This document shows, in pieces, positions 51,327 to 61,428 of a DNA stretch of 64,000 nucleotides. Below the pieces are notes generated by a model, which was given only the letters and a program-made list of their open reading frames with translations, had not been told where the DNA came from and searched no databases. This DNA is from Rapidithrix thailandica. GTDB taxonomy: Bacteria; Bacteroidota; Bacteroidia; Cytophagales; Flammeovirgaceae. Position 1 is the first letter of the stretch, and the number at the start of each line of letters is the position of its first letter. Position numbers and translations under genes: made by a program. The stretch covers positions 248,001 to 312,000 of the forward strand of contig NZ_JBDKWZ010000003.1 of assembly GCF_039710355.1 (NCBI RefSeq), in the 5' to 3' direction.

Positions 51327-51527
51327 TTAATCTTCCTCCACAATTTCTTTTACCCGGCCTACGTCTCCGTCTTCCAGGCGGACTTTGATGCCGTGCGGAT
51401 GGGTAGGAGATTTGGTCAGAATGTCTTTTACCACGCCTTCGGTGAGTTCTCCGGTTCGTTGGTCTTTTTTCAATACGATTCTCACTAATAATCCCGGTTT
51501 GATATTTTTTCGCTGTTTTCCGTCCAT
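51327..51527 (-). CDS. ywbE: YwbE family protein
   Basis: A 66-residue protein matching the YwbE (DUF2196) family: RKNIKPGLLVRIVLKKDQRTGELTEGVVKDILTKSPTHPHGIKVRLEDGDVGRVKEI. The KOW-like beta fold suggests RNA or ribosome binding, but no function is established. Monocistronic, between the AT-rich patch and the protease gene. Confidence 0.9.
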   Translation of the reverse strand: MDGKQRKNIKPGLLVRIVLKKDQRTGELTEGVVKDILTKSPTHPHGIKVRLEDGDVGRVKEIVEED

Positions 51528-51659
51528 GTCTTGTATATTTTATCCAGGAGGCAAAGTTCTGTGATTTGTTGTGAAATGAGGGATCATTTGCAAAAATTTT
51601 ACCCGGCTTCCTTCTTCATACCTCTAAGCCTTTATTCTTTCCACCCTATTTATAGTAAA

Positions 51660-51687
51660 AAAGGCCACTCTAGTAAGAATGGCCTTT
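51660..51687. terminator. Hairpin terminator of the protease gene
   Basis: AAAGGCCA (51660-51667) and TGGCCTTT (51680-51687), perfect 8-bp stem with 12-base loop and A-rich left flank, 25 bases past the stop at 51713. Confidence 0.75.
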
Positions 51688-51712
51688 CGGGTATTACATG
51701 TCAGATGAGCAA

Positions 51713-54700
51713 TTATTTCACGACTAAACGTTTGACAACAAGTTTCTCTCCGACCATTGCACGAATCAGGTAAATACCTGCACCTTGTTTTGCAAAATCA
51801 AACTGTGTATCCAAGGACTCTTGGGTATCCAGTTGGTGTATCAATTGTCCTGTGGCATTAAATACCTGCAAGGATACCGGCTGTTTACTTCCATTGCTCA
51901 ATACAAACCTCGCTGTATTGGCGGTAGGATTCGGATACACTAACAAGTCAGAAGATTCGCCCAGACCCATTTTGCTTTCCGGACTGGCTTCTCTATTCAT
52001 CTGTTGGCTTACACTTTGTCTTACCACTTGCATGGTAATATACATGCTTCCCCCTGCATCTCCCTGACCATTAGCTTCACTAAACGGAATCACTTCCAAA
52101 GTATGTGTACCAAGTGCCGGGTTCCATACTCTTCCGCTGGAATAGTCACCATCCAAATCGCCATACATCACATATGGAGGATTCACTTCCGTTCCGGTAA
52201 TTTGTCCATTTAAGATAAAGCGAACACTGCCGACAATTTCCGGATAGATATTGGCCCGTACTTCCAGGTTTTCAGTAGGTAAGGCATCCAGGTTAATGAC
52301 ATATCCGTCATGCAAAGTATCAATGTCCTGATCATTGTCGGCATTGACCAAGATCAAACTTTCTACGTAGGAAGCCTGAGTAGAGGTAACCCGTACCAGG
52401 AAGCTGGTAGAAGTACTTGTATAACCGTCATGGGCCGTCAGGGTAATGGTAGCATCTCCCAATGCACTAGGCGTCACATCCAGTTGGTTACCACTCATCG
52501 TTGCATCCACAATACCTTCCGGAGCTACTTCCAGCGAATAATTAAGTGTCTGGGCATCTTGATCGGTAAAGGTTTGCGAAAAGTCGATGTTAAACATTCC
52601 GTCTTCGAGTTTAACGTGTTGGTTCGCAATCGGATTGGCAAGGACCGGTGCATGGTTCTTCTGCACGACAATGTTAATCGTGGTATTTTCACCTTCTACA
52701 CCTTGACCGTTTGCGGCACTATACGGAGTCACTGAGAGCACATGTGTACCCGGTTCAGGATTCCATACTCTTCCGCTGGAATAATCGCCATTCAAATCAC
52801 CAAACATGACATAAGGAGCATCTTTCTCTGTTCCAGTAACTTGTCCGTTCAAGATAAAGCGAACACTGCCGACTACGGCCGGAGCAATGTTGGCCCGTAC
52901 TTCCAGGTTTTCCGTTGGCATGTCTTCCAATTGGATCACATACCCGTCATACAAAGTATCAAGATCCTGGTCGTTATCGGCATTGACCAAAACCAGGCTT
53001 TCCACCCAAGCATCTCCCGTACCTGTACCTGTCAAATAAATAGACAGGGAATCTGAGGAGTCGCTAATAAATTGCAAATGATCTTCTACTGTTCCGGGAC
53101 TTTGTGGAGAAAAAATCACAGAAAATTCAACCAGGCCATCCGGTTCTAAAGTAAGCGGCAAATTCAAATCGGTAGAAAATGCTCCCGATTGTGTTACGGT
53201 TTCCGTAATCGTCACGGCCTTGGTACCCTCGTTGGCTAAGAATAAACTTTTTTCTTTCTGTGTTCCCAGATACAAGCTACCGAAGTACAGGCTGTCTTCA
53301 GTAGCACTCAAAGCCGCTTGCCCATGCACGGTGAGCTCCACCCATAATTCGGCCGGGGAAGTAGGATCATTACTGCTGACCATCAAGATATCTTCATAAA
53401 CCCCTTCTGTCAGGTGAGACATTTCCGGGTTGAGCGTTATTGATAAGGAATCTTCGCCACCGGGAGGAATGATACCGGAAGTTTTTGAAACCGACTCAAT
53501 AAAATCATTCGATTGAGGTGCGATGATTTGTACTACCAAATCATTCTTCACGTACATGGTCTGATCGTCTGCGACCATAAGTGCCTCGTTGGCCTCCAGG
53601 TTTTGAATACCCACTACTCCATCGAAAGTAGCCGTTTCCACATCCTTATAGCGATATTCAATGGTACCGTTGCGGTAGAGTACTACCTGGAAGGTGACAT
53701 ACCCCTCTTCAAAGCTGTAGTAGTGAGGCATTTTTTCGTATTGAACCACAAGTCTTCCGGGAAGCTCTTGGTAATAAATCCGGGCATCCTCGCTATTTGC
53801 CAGTTCCAGATCATCCCACATCGGAGCGATCATCCCATTGGGGCCATTTTCTGTAGGAAGCGGATAATTGTTCCACCATGATAGCCCCCGGTTATCAAAG
53901 TTGAGCATTCCGTTTTCATGGATAAAAATTTCGGAAAACTCACTTCCGTAAAACGGAAATTCAAATCCTATAGAAATGCCTATTTGGTCATCACTTCCGA
54001 ATTGGGAGGTAATATCCGTTCCCGTCTCAGAGATATCCCAGAACAAGCCGGCTACCGGTCCTCCCGGTTCATCGCTGTCAATCCAGGAATAGCCGAATCC
54101 CATGTCATTTCCTTCTCCAAGTTGTCCTACCCGGGCACTTTTTTGTGCTTTTTGTACTTTTTCGGAAAACTCAGGAAAGGAATATGTCAAGGGGTAATTT
54201 CCGGTATTTTTCAACACAAACGCTTCCTGTTTACTTTGATTTGCCTGTGTAGCCGTTTGGATAGAATCAGGCAACAAGCTTGCTACCGGAGGTTCTACCC
54301 CGGTACCTACCGCATACAATGAAAGGCTACCGGCATTGGTTTCGAATGTAATCGTAGTATTGTGATTCCCCGGAGCTAAAGGATTTAAAGTCAGGCTTAA
54401 CATATATGTTTCACCCGGCGCAACGGTAAAGGCACCTGCTTCGCTTAATTCAAAGTCTGTATTCGAATTTGTATGCCCGCTGACTTCCAAATCAGCCATT
54501 CCTTCATTACTCAATTCCAAAGAAAGCGCTTTCTCTCCTCCGACAAAAACACTTCCGAACTCCAACAGGTCCGCAGAAAGTACAGGTTGCGCCACTTGTC
54601 CGGAAACAGTCAGAGATACCGGAATGGAAATTTCCTCTTGCAGCGGGTCATTGGTTTTCAAACTAATGGTAGCCGTATGTACCCCATTTGTCAGATTGGC

Positions 54701-57424
54701 CGCATTGAAATGAACCGATATATCTTGAGTGTCTTCTCCAATAATTTCGCCCTGTGTAGGAGACAAACTGATAAAAGACCCTCCGGTTGAACCCGTACTC
54801 ATTGCTCTGGTTTTCAGAGCCACAGGCCGAAAAGCATCCTCTATCAACACATAATTACTTCCACCATCGGTACTGACATAATAAATCCCGCCCACATCGG
54901 TGATATTGTCATCAAAGCCCATGGGATAATTGGTTGTCATCGGAGGGAAAATAAAATTAATCCAAAAGACCTCTCCGGCATTAAAGGCAAAAGCCTCTTC
55001 CAAAGGAATATGCACCCTGTTTTCTCCATCGGGTGTTTCATTATACGTTTGGCTTAATAACAATTCTGCTTCACCAGGGGTACTTCCGCCTTTTAGCACT
55101 TGAAGGATTACCGGATCTCCGTTGGCAGCTCCTTGAATGGAGATATAGTTCGAAACATGTGTCAAGTTAAAAGGTGCTTTGTCTTCAGGAACCACAAAGC
55201 GGGTAGCGGAAGCCAAGGAGATCGTAGGATTGTCCACCCCTACGAAATCGTCCGGGGCTTTTTCCGGATCGTACCAGATACCATCCACATAATTTGGCGC
55301 ATCTTCTTGCAAGGGTTTGACATCAGCATTGGCAAGCGTTGTCCGGTTAGCCTGTGTCAAAGGCTCCATTGTGGAGAGTGTAGCATGGTGAACACCTTTG
55401 GGGGTAGGCTTCGGCATCCAACTCATGGCACTGGCATTGTATGTTACTTTGGCTTCCCAAGTAAGAGTGCCCGAAGAGCTATTACTCAAGCTCAAGGTTT
55501 CAGTGGTTTCGGGAGAAACGGAGACATCCAGTTGCACCTCCAAACTGTCCGGATTCACACTGGCAGAGGGAGCCACTGAGGTCGAGCTGGAAATCACATT
55601 CGAAATTGCAGAAGTATTTCCCCAAAGGTCTATCGCTTTTACCGCAAAGTAATAGGTAGTAGCAGGCAGAAGTCCTTCTACCGTAGCCGAATCCAATGCT
55701 CCGACCGCCTTTTCATTGCTTTTGGACATTTGTGAAGCCTGATCAAAATTGGCAGCGGTAATTTCTTCCGTACTATAACGAATATCATAAGAGGATGGAA
55801 CATCATTATCCGAATCCGCCGGAACCGTCCAAGACAATGTAATGGTTTGTTGGCCGGCAGCCGCGACACTCAAATCCGTAATAGCATCAGGCGCAATGCC
55901 CCCATCTGTTTGCAAAGCATTAAAAGCATTCAAGCGGCCTGCACCCATTTTTCCCTGATAGTTAGCCGAAATCCGGTCCAAAGGATCGGTGGTATTCAAC
56001 AAGCGACTCCTTAATAAATCAGGTGTATAAGAACTACTACCGAATTGGGACAAGACCAAAGCCGCCACCCCGGAAGTATGCGGGCATGCCATGGAAGTAC
56101 CTTGAAAGAAGGCATAACTGTTTCCTACTACCGTACTAAGCACTCCTTTTGGGTCATTGCTCACAAAAGTTTCTCCTCCCGGAGCCGATATATCTACCCA
56201 AGAGCCATAGTTTGAATACCAAGATTTGGTATCTTCATGGGTAGTGGCTGCTACCGCTAATGTAGGTTCGTAATACCCCGGATACCAGTTGGCATCCCGA
56301 TCACTGTTGCCTGCAGCAAAAATGACAATTCCTCCGAACATCAGCGTGTTTTCACGTGGCTGGTTGTTTCCGTCCTTACCTGCTTCAGCAATAAAATAAT
56401 CGATGGCATCCAGCTCGGCCTGATCATATACATCCGGTATGGTATATCCCCAACTGTTTTGGGAGATCACAGCCCCGTTGTCTGCCATATATACTAGCCC
56501 TTCGGCAAAACCACCATTGCCGGAAGCCGTAAATACCTGACAAGACATAACCTTGACCCCACTGTTCGCTGTACCGTCTCCCCCCGCTATACCAGACACG
56601 CCAATACCATTATTATTCATAGCGGCTATGGTACCTGCTACGTGCGTTCCATGAGCACCGGGCTCGATAACTCCCGTATTATCAACAAAATTATACCCGT
56701 TGATATCATCGACATAACCGTTGCCATCATCATCCACTCCGGGGAGCCCGTTGGCTTCGGCCTCATTCACCCAAAGGTTTCCCACCAAATCTTCATGAGT
56801 AACATCAATCCCACCGTCAAGCACTCCGACAATGACATTAGGCGAACCCGTGGTGATGTCCCAGGCATCAAAGAGTTGAATATCCCTTCCGGGTTCTCCA
56901 CCCGACTGCCCGGTATTATTGTAATGCCACTGTTGACTGAGCAAAGGATCATTTGTAGTCGCCATGGAAGAGCCGTTATTAAGTGGTAAATCCCCTATCC
57001 GTTGCTTCTCCAAGATCAATGAAGTTTTCTCAACTTCTTTAAAAGCCTGCAAGGTCTTTTGTACTTTTTTAGGCGATGTTTTTTCCTGATAAACCAGTTC
57101 ATACCAAAGGTGAAGACCGTATTTCCGGTGTTTGGCTTCATACTTTGGCGAGTAGGGAAATACCCTACGCATGGATTGAATTTGGAAATCTTTACTGGCT
57201 GCATCCAGCGAACGAATACCGGTCAACAGTTCGCCACTGGCCCCCCGGCTGGTTTTCATCACATCCAGCTTTCCACTCATTTGGGCTTTGAATTTCACCC
57301 GTATGACATTTTTCCGGATGCCATTGTCCTGTGCATATCCATTCCAAGGGACAAGGAATAATCCCCCGATCAGAAAACACAGTAGCCAATAATGGTACTT
57401 GCGTAAAAATTGTGCATTCATCAT
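51713..57424 (-). CDS. Secreted S8 (subtilisin-like) serine protease with T9SS sorting domain
   Basis: 1903 residues. Signal peptide (about 10-31, ending NGYAQ), a propeptide region, then the S8 catalytic domain (about 160-500). The triad is Asp203 (VLDGGID), His258 (GAHGTHVAGT) and Ser444 (FQGTSMACPHTSG), with oxyanion Asn373 (AAGNS). A FN3 domain follows (about 512-612), then several immunoglobulin-like ASH-type repeats (EVSGHTN..., SLFLANEGTKAVTITE), and near the end two closely similar modules (about 1471-1581 and 1685-1800, each with VESL-V-LVNADNDQD and GDYSSGRVWNP) flanking a cadherin-like domain. The C-terminal 80 residues (VYPNP, LVVKRLVVK) are a type A T9SS signal. It should degrade proteins outside the cell. 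Confidence 0.93.
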   Translation of the reverse strand: MMNAQFLRKYHYWLLCFLIGGLFLVPWNGYAQDNGIRKNVIRVKFKAQMSGKLDVMKTSRGASGELLTGIRSLDAASKDFQIQSMRRVFPYSPKYEAKHRKYGLHLWYELVYQEKTSPKKVQKTLQAFKEVEKTSLILEKQRIGDLPLNNGSSMATTNDPLLSQQWHYNNTGQSGGEPGRDIQLFDAWDITTGSPNVIVGVLDGGIDVTHEDLVGNLWVNEAEANGLPGVDDDGNGYVDDINGYNFVDNTGVIEPGAHGTHVAGTIAAMNNNGIGVSGIAGGDGTANSGVKVMSCQVFTASGNGGFAEGLVYMADNGAVISQNSWGYTIPDVYDQAELDAIDYFIAEAGKDGNNQPRENTLMFGGIVIFAAGNSDRDANWYPGYYEPTLAVAATTHEDTKSWYSNYGSWVDISAPGGETFVSNDPKGVLSTVVGNSYAFFQGTSMACPHTSGVAALVLSQFGSSSYTPDLLRSRLLNTTDPLDRISANYQGKMGAGRLNAFNALQTDGGIAPDAITDLSVAAAGQQTITLSWTVPADSDNDVPSSYDIRYSTEEITAANFDQASQMSKSNEKAVGALDSATVEGLLPATTYYFAVKAIDLWGNTSAISNVISSSTSVAPSASVNPDSLEVQLDVSVSPETTETLSLSNSSSGTLTWEAKVTYNASAMSWMPKPTPKGVHHATLSTMEPLTQANRTTLANADVKPLQEDAPNYVDGIWYDPEKAPDDFVGVDNPTISLASATRFVVPEDKAPFNLTHVSNYISIQGAANGDPVILQVLKGGSTPGEAELLLSQTYNETPDGENRVHIPLEEAFAFNAGEVFWINFIFPPMTTNYPMGFDDNITDVGGIYYVSTDGGSNYVLIEDAFRPVALKTRAMSTGSTGGSFISLSPTQGEIIGEDTQDISVHFNAANLTNGVHTATISLKTNDPLQEEISIPVSLTVSGQVAQPVLSADLLEFGSVFVGGEKALSLELSNEGMADLEVSGHTNSNTDFELSEAGAFTVAPGETYMLSLTLNPLAPGNHNTTITFETNAGSLSLYAVGTGVEPPVASLLPDSIQTATQANQSKQEAFVLKNTGNYPLTYSFPEFSEKVQKAQKSARVGQLGEGNDMGFGYSWIDSDEPGGPVAGLFWDISETGTDITSQFGSDDQIGISIGFEFPFYGSEFSEIFIHENGMLNFDNRGLSWWNNYPLPTENGPNGMIAPMWDDLELANSEDARIYYQELPGRLVVQYEKMPHYYSFEEGYVTFQVVLYRNGTIEYRYKDVETATFDGVVGIQNLEANEALMVADDQTMYVKNDLVVQIIAPQSNDFIESVSKTSGIIPPGGEDSLSITLNPEMSHLTEGVYEDILMVSSNDPTSPAELWVELTVHGQAALSATEDSLYFGSLYLGTQKEKSLFLANEGTKAVTITETVTQSGAFSTDLNLPLTLEPDGLVEFSVIFSPQSPGTVEDHLQFISDSSDSLSIYLTGTGTGDAWVESLVLVNADNDQDLDTLYDGYVIQLEDMPTENLEVRANIAPAVVGSVRFILNGQVTGTEKDAPYVMFGDLNGDYSSGRVWNPEPGTHVLSVTPYSAANGQGVEGENTTINIVVQKNHAPVLANPIANQHVKLEDGMFNIDFSQTFTDQDAQTLNYSLEVAPEGIVDATMSGNQLDVTPSALGDATITLTAHDGYTSTSTSFLVRVTSTQASYVESLILVNADNDQDIDTLHDGYVINLDALPTENLEVRANIYPEIVGSVRFILNGQITGTEVNPPYVMYGDLDGDYSSGRVWNPALGTHTLEVIPFSEANGQGDAGGSMYITMQVVRQSVSQQMNREASPESKMGLGESSDLLVYPNPTANTARFVLSNGSKQPVSLQVFNATGQLIHQLDTQESLDTQFDFAKQGAGIYLIRAMVGEKLVVKRLVVK

Positions 57425-58377
57425 GTGAGTATTAATTTGAAAATTTAAAGATTAAAAGGACGTAAAATCTGCTGTACCTTACAGCAGTTAAATGGTTAGT
57501 TGCAAAGTGGTATAGAATTCATCTATTTGCGCGTTGTTAGCAAAGTACAGATGTACTCTGGCTCTTGCCGTTTAAAAGTTTTACAGACCTATATCTTCAT
57601 GAAATGCTCTGACTACAATACCTTTTCTCGTACACATCAGGCTTTGAGGGCTAGAACTCAATTGATACGACACAATGCTCTCTCACCGCTGCTTCTGAAG
57701 AAAAGAGCGTTTTTTGTGAAAAAGAATATGAGAAAACGTTTATTGCCTAACCAAAAGCAGGAACCATAAGTCATGTATTTTCTTCCATCAAATACACACA
57801 AATGCCCTTCCGAGCCAGCTCCTTTGAGATCCGGCTAAACCTTCGGGTTAGTTACCAATTAACTCTACCACAAATATGCTTGTATTGTATGTTCTACTGT
57901 ATTGCCTTGTAAGATAAGGAGGAACCAGGCCTTAATGAATACGATATACGATGATGCTTTGTCACAACCTGCCATACAACCTCTTTGATAAAAACCGGAA
58001 CACAGCCAAAGTAAAACAGAGAGACGTATTTGTAACAAACACGCACTCACTACTTCAGAAAGTGACGTGATTGAATCTGTACAGGGTTTTTGGTTTAACA
58101 AAAAATACCATTACATATCGTAACGGGCTCGCTCATACCAACTTTTGTTCGTTGGTAGATTGTGATTCATTTATTTGAATTGTTGCATGAAACCTAGCAA
58201 AGCAGGTAGATTTTAAATCTAGTATTTTTAGAATTGATTCACAATATTTTTTTAAGATTTTTTGGGTAGATAATATTACTATATCCAGTAAGAAGCGTAC
58301 AGTTTTAAAGGGCTTAAAACCTGCTTCTTACCATTTTAAAAAAGCTTCAAAGTACTATGCTCTTCCTCAAAAAAAAC
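57425..58377. other. Long intergenic region, no gene recognised
   Basis: About 950 bases. On the minus strand a 23-codon open stretch ending near 57777 (RISKELARKGICVYLMEENT) looks like a protein tail, but an in-frame stop cuts it upstream. Otherwise only short chance frames. The protease promoter should lie at its left end. Confidence 0.45.
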
Positions 58378-58812
58378 TTAGGCTTTGGTATTGACCAAAA
58401 GGGTGTTCAGGGCCTCATCCCCTTCCCGGCCCAATAGCTCGAGTGCTTCGTTTTGAGCATCTTGCCAAATGGGTACCATTTTATTCAGAAAGCGGGCCCC
58501 TTCACTGGTCAACTCAATCACCGGGCGTTGGCTTCCCTCGGATTTTATAACATAACCTTTTTCAACAAGCCCATTCAATTCACGGGTTACGGTAGAACGC
58601 TCCAATTGCAGGCGTTTGCCGATTTCGCGCTGTTCGATAGCTTTCACCTTACCTACAAAAAATAATATTGTTTGTTGGCCGGAAGAAATTCCTACAGCCC
58701 GTAAATGACGGGAATATAAACGGTTCACAAGCCGGGTTACTCTCCGTAAACGGCCATTCACACATATGGCCGGGTTAATATCATCAATTAAGCAAGATTC
58801 ATTCACATTCAT
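58378..58812 (-). CDS. MarR family transcriptional regulator
   Basis: The start at 58812 (MNVNESCLIDDINPAIC) gives 144 residues; an ATG 21 bases upstream would lie in the repeat element. The winged helix reads QREIGKRLQLERSTVTRELNGLVEKGYVIKSEGSQRPVIELTSEGARFL, with dimer helices on both sides. A complete copy of the dispersed repeat begins 15 bases upstream of the start, so the promoter probably lies in or beyond it. Targets unknown. Confidence 0.88.
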   Translation of the reverse strand: MNVNESCLIDDINPAICVNGRLRRVTRLVNRLYSRHLRAVGISSGQQTILFFVGKVKAIEQREIGKRLQLERSTVTRELNGLVEKGYVIKSEGSQRPVIELTSEGARFLNKMVPIWQDAQNEALELLGREGDEALNTLLVNTKA

Positions 58813-58826
58813 GCAGCAAAGATATA

Positions 58827-58938
58827 AGAGCATGTTTAAATTTCATCCTTTGGGTCAAAAACTCCCATTTCAGGAACCTCAATACAGCATTTTTACCACC
58901 AAAAGGGCAGCCCCCGCAACGAATTTTAAACATGCTCT
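58827..58938. repeat. Complete 112-bp MITE-like repeat
   Basis: Perfect terminal inverted repeats AGAGCATGTTTAAA (58827-58840) and TTTAAACATGCTCT (58925-58938). The inside has a segment from TTTCATCCTTTGGG to TTTTTACCACCAAAAGGGC that recurs at 33041-33180, and a right end, CCCGCAACGAATTTTAAACATGCT, shared with 560-615. No coding frame. It is the best reference copy in the window. Confidence 0.75.
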
Positions 58939-59555
58939 AATACTATTTGAAATTACTTTCACTACTGCGCTTTCCTTCTAAATCTTTGCTTTTTCCCTCC
59001 TTAAAACATTCTTTACAACAAAGATAAATTGAGAGTGAAACAATACACAATTCAACTCTTTAGTGGTAGTATTGGGGTCTCTCGTTCAAAAATTCCTTTT
59101 AAAAACAAATGAAAAAAAGAGTGCCGCTCAGGATTTTTTGAAAATAGGCACATCCGGTAAAAAGTAATTCCAACCAAAAGGCCTATACAAAGAAAACAAC
59201 TTCATCATTTTGACTCATACTTCTTACTGATTATCTGATTTTTACGATTTTTTTTCACTGCTTTAAAGCGGGTATAAAAAAGTCGGTTTCACCCCACTTA
59301 TCAGCCTTCAAAGAGGCTTTTTACTTACTATTTTCCCTCTGTTTTTTTGTCAAAATCCCCCTTATCTCACTCGCTGCCTTAAACTTATCCGGGCAAAGAG
59401 GCCATATTTACAAAAACTAAGTTTAATTTTGCAGCGATTATGAGTTAGGGCTGGTTTCATGGGGAATCCATTCCTACAAGCATAATTTCATTGAATAAAA
59501 ACTCCAAGCATTTGCAAAATGGAAAGGCTTGGGAATGGGATTTTTAAAAAACAAT
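58939..59555. other. Intergenic region and long leader of the helicase gene
   Basis: Six hundred bases without a gene. It holds the helicase promoter (59424) and a leader of about 120 bases. The rest shows no repeats or frames. Confidence 0.5.
59424..59431 (+). promoter_or_regulatory. Minus-7 promoter element TAATTTTG of the helicase gene
   Basis: A full match to the Bacteroidota TAnnTTTG element. Transcription from here would start near 59438 and give an untranslated leader of about 118 bases before the ATG at 59556. Long leaders are common on cold-induced RNA helicase genes. Confidence 0.5.
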
Positions 59556-61292
59556 ATGAGTAAATTTCAAGAAGCCGGTTTAAAGCCGGAAATTGTAAAA
59601 GCGGTACAGGAATTAGGATTTGAACAACCTACTGCCATTCAAGAGCAAACCATTCCTTTTCTTCTGTCTTCCCGCAGAGACTTAATTGCACTGGCTCAAA
59701 CCGGAACTGGAAAAACTGCAGCGTTCAGTTTACCTTTAGTACATCAAACCGAGACTGACTCTAGCGATGTACAAACCCTGATACTTTGCCCCACCCGTGA
59801 ACTCTGTTTACAAATTGCACGAGACATTGAAAGTTTCAGCAAATATTTGGACATTCATGTGGTAGCCGTATATGGAGGCGCTGATATTTCCAAGCAAATC
59901 AAAGCACTGAACAAGGGAGCCCATATTGTGGTGGGAACCCCCGGACGGATGATCGATTTGATCAACCGTAGAAAACTCAAATTAGCCAATGTACAGTGGG
60001 TGGTATTGGACGAAGCGGATGAAATGCTGAACATGGGCTTTAAGGATGACTTGGATACCATCTTGGCAGAAACACCTCAAGAGAAACAAACTTTGTTGTT
60101 TTCTGCAACCATGCCGAAAGAGATCGCCAACATTGCAGAAGTGTACATGGACACTCCGCATGAAATCTCTGCCGGACAACGTAACACCGGATCAACCAAT
60201 GTGGATCACCAATACTATGTGGTGCATGCCCGTGACCGGTATTCTGCTTTGAAAAGGATTGCAGATATGTCACCGGAAATCTACGGAATCATCTTCTGTC
60301 GTACACGGAAAGAAACCAAAGAGGTGGCCGACAAATTGATGCAAGACGGATACAATGCCGATGCCTTGCATGGCGATTTGTCACAAGCTCAGCGTGACCA
60401 TGTGATGAACCGCTTCCGGATGAAAAACTTACAGTTACTGGTCGCTACGGATGTAGCAGCCCGGGGACTGGATGTAAATGAGTTGACACATGTGATCAAC
60501 TACAATTTACCGGACGATATTGAGGTATACATTCACCGAAGCGGCCGTACCGGTAGAGCTGGTAACACAGGTATCTCCATTGCCATTGTGCATATGCGAG
60601 AGGTGGGCCGCATCCGGGAACTGGAGCGGAAAATCAAAAATAAATTTGACCGCAAAATGGTTCCTAACGGAAAGGACATTTGCGAAAAGCAACTCTTCAA
60701 CCTGGTTGATAAAGTAGAAAAGGTGGAGGTAAACGACCATCAAATCGATCAGTACTTACCGGATATCTATAAAAAACTCGACTGGCTAAGCCGGGAAGAG
60801 TTGATCAAGCACTTCGTATCGGTGGAGTTTAACCGCTTTTTGTCTTATTACAAAAATGCACCGGACTTAAATGTGAAAGTCAGAGAAGGGGGTCAACAAG
60901 ACAAACGTAACGGAAATAATGGAAGACGTTCCGGGATGAAATTTGCCCGCTTTTCCATTAACTTGGGAGGAAGAAGTGGCTTGTCAGCGGCCCGCTTGAT
61001 CGGAATGATTAACGATCGTCCGAAGTTGAAAAACATTGAAATCGGAAAGATTGAAATTCAACAAAACCGCTCTTTCTTTGAAGTAGACCAGCGCTTCGAC
61101 CAGGAGTTATTAAGAAGTTTTAAAGAAGTAAATATCGGAGGGATGCCTGTGGAAGTAAAGCCGGCGGCCCAAAAACGCAGCGGAGGCGGTAACTACGGAA
61201 GAGGCAGAGACGATTTCAAAGGAAAGAAAAGAGGTGGTTATAACAGCAACGGCAGAGGCCGTAGAAACTATAATAATTCAAGAGAATCATAA
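59556..61292 (+). CDS. DEAD-box ATP-dependent RNA helicase
   Basis: The start at 59556 (MSKFQEAGLKPEIVKAVQELGF) gives 578 residues. All helicase motifs are present: Q motif, AQTGTGKT (I), PTREL (Ia), TPGR (Ib), VLDEADEML (II), SAT (III), VATDVAARGLDVNEL (V) and HRSGRTGRAG (VI). After the helicase core comes a DbpA-type RNA-binding domain (about 465-540, FARFSINLGGRSGLSAARLIGMIN) and a Gly/Arg-rich tail (RSGGGNYGRGRDD, then GGYNSNGRGRRNYNN). This is the CsdA/DeaD layout, a helicase for ribosome assembly and mRNA turnover, often cold-induced. Confidence 0.94.
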   Translation: MSKFQEAGLKPEIVKAVQELGFEQPTAIQEQTIPFLLSSRRDLIALAQTGTGKTAAFSLPLVHQTETDSSDVQTLILCPTRELCLQIARDIESFSKYLDIHVVAVYGGADISKQIKALNKGAHIVVGTPGRMIDLINRRKLKLANVQWVVLDEADEMLNMGFKDDLDTILAETPQEKQTLLFSATMPKEIANIAEVYMDTPHEISAGQRNTGSTNVDHQYYVVHARDRYSALKRIADMSPEIYGIIFCRTRKETKEVADKLMQDGYNADALHGDLSQAQRDHVMNRFRMKNLQLLVATDVAARGLDVNELTHVINYNLPDDIEVYIHRSGRTGRAGNTGISIAIVHMREVGRIRELERKIKNKFDRKMVPNGKDICEKQLFNLVDKVEKVEVNDHQIDQYLPDIYKKLDWLSREELIKHFVSVEFNRFLSYYKNAPDLNVKVREGGQQDKRNGNNGRRSGMKFARFSINLGGRSGLSAARLIGMINDRPKLKNIEIGKIEIQQNRSFFEVDQRFDQELLRSFKEVNIGGMPVEVKPAAQKRSGGGNYGRGRDDFKGKKRGGYNSNGRGRRNYNNSRES

Positions 61293-61428
61293 GAGTTTGT
61301 GGTTTCGTCAATGTCCTTGAAGGCATCGATGATAACGTACTTGATTCTTTCTTATAGAAAACATTTGCCCGGTGATGAACAATCAACAGCTTGTCACCGG
61401 GCGATTTTATTTGAAGGCAAGCCGGTGC

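Noticed and set aside
55100..55579. Plus-strand frame of 159 codons opposite the protease gene
   Set aside because: Antisense shadow of the S8 protease; no protein features of its own.
57500..57769. Plus-strand frame of 89 codons in the region right of the protease gene
   Set aside because: Composition unlike a protein of this genome and no homology features.
57770..57845. Minus-strand stretch reading like a protein tail (RISKELARKGICVYLMEENT)
   Set aside because: Only about 23 codons between stops; may be a gene remnant but too short to support.
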